Assembly: GCF_013364155.1 (NCBI RefSeq)
Contig: NZ_CP054916.1
Location: forward strand, 2,479,001 to 2,543,000
Length of the DNA: 64,000 nucleotides
DNA from: Streptomyces sp. NA02950
GTDB lineage: Bacteria > Actinomycetota > Actinomycetes > Streptomycetales > Streptomycetaceae
Direction: 5' to 3'
A program made the position numbers and the translations under genes. Under the pieces are notes generated by a model. The model was not told where the DNA came from, did not search any database, and saw only the letters and a program-made list of their open reading frames with translations. How positions within the stretch are numbered: position 1 is the stretch's first letter; each line of letters begins with the position of its first letter. Below are positions 63,675 through 64,000 of the stretch, one piece after another.

Positions 63675-63690
63675 TTTGGTCTAGACAACA
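63675..63690 (+). promoter_or_regulatory. DasR-type operator (dre) upstream of ptsH
   Basis: The core TGGTCTAGACAA differs at one of 12 positions from the dre core TGGTCTAGACCA. It ends 28 nt before the ptsH start. DasR, the GlcNAc-responsive GntR regulator, is known to control streptomycete pts genes. Confidence 0.75.
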
Positions 63691-63718
63691 GCACCCGTCA
63701 CACCTGAAGGGCAACACC

Positions 63719-64000
63719 ATGGCTGAGCGCCGCGTCACCATCGGCTGGGCCGAGGGCCTGCACGCCCGCCCCGCGTCGATCTTCGTCCGGGCGGCCACCG
63801 CCGCGGGCGTCCCCATCACGATCGCCAAGGCCGACGGCACCCCGGTCAACGCCGCCTCCATGCTGGCCGTGCTCGGCCTGGGCGCGCAGGGCGGCGAGGA
63901 GGTCGTGCTGGCCTCCGACGCGGACGACGCGGAGATCGCGCTCGACCGTCTGGCGAAGCTCGTGGCGGAGGGTCTCGAGGAGCTTCCCGAGACGGTCTGA
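63719..64000 (+). CDS. ptsH: Phosphocarrier protein HPr
   Basis: A 93-residue HPr. The phospho-accepting H15 lies in GLHARPAS, and Ser47 in NAASMLAVLGLGA is the position equivalent to the regulatory Ser46. It relays phosphate from enzyme I to enzyme II sugar permeases, notably for GlcNAc in Streptomyces. The ATG has GAAGG upstream; the TGA stop ends the window exactly. A DasR-type box lies just upstream. Confidence 0.97.
   Translation: MAERRVTIGWAEGLHARPASIFVRAATAAGVPITIAKADGTPVNAASMLAVLGLGAQGGEEVVLASDADDAEIALDRLAKLVAEGLEELPETV

Noticed and set aside
1..64000. CRISPR arrays, tRNA or rRNA genes
   Set aside because: No regularly spaced repeats of CRISPR type and no recognisable tRNA cloverleaf or rRNA sequence were seen on either strand.

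Overview
The window is chromosomal DNA of a Streptomyces or close relative. GC is very high with strong third-position bias, GTG starts are frequent, and several actinomycete-specific genes are present: cutRS, sepH, a conservon (cvnABCD with two P450s), DUF3093/DUF3159/DUF3710/DUF4193/DUF5998 proteins, an XRE-DUF397 pair and a DasR-type box before ptsH. No rRNA, tRNA or CRISPR array was recognised.

Region 1 (1-19.7 kb) is an accessory, defence-like island, mostly on the minus strand. In transcription order it has a Ser/Thr kinase, a SNF2-type helicase, a 1862-residue adenine-methyltransferase-like protein, and then a second operon: HATPase, DUF262, DUF3696-type ATPase, an unknown protein, and a giant COG1205-type helicase cut by the left edge. 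An XRE-DUF397 pair is divergent from the second operon, with an operator-like palindrome between them. The SNF2 helicase plus methylase resembles the DrmD/DrmMI part of class 1 DISARM. The giant helicase resembles DruE of Druantia rather than separate DrmA and DrmB. The set may be a composite or undescribed arrangement.

Region 2 (19.8-33.7 kb) carries a TrmA-type RNA methyltransferase, a KimA-like APC permease, a six-gene conservon (histidine-kinase-like, roadblock, DUF742 and GTPase proteins, then CYP157-like and CYP154-like P450s), two TrkA/RCK proteins, an IS30-family element and DUF3159/OB-fold genes. The IS sits in the loop of a 17-bp hairpin that was probably the terminator between trkA and the DUF3159 gene, and it is flanked by a 3-bp CTT duplication.

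Region 3 (33.8-41.9 kb) is a complete kdp operon: a 27-aa membrane ORF, kdpF, A, B, C, D and E. With the KimA-like permease and TrkA proteins it makes this stretch rich in potassium homeostasis genes.

Region 4 (42-64 kb) is core streptomycete chromosome. It holds a secreted protein, DUF3710, dut, a thioesterase, DUF3093, an EcsC-like protein, DUF4193, cutRS, an inositol-phosphatase-like gene, ferrochelatase, an MFS transporter, an aldonolactone oxidase, sepH, a rhodanese, a VOC protein, thymidine kinase, an alkaline-phosphatase-fold protein, DUF5998, a GNAT/acyl-CoA-synthetase fusion (PatA-like) and ptsH. Several convergent pairs are separated by perfect hairpins.
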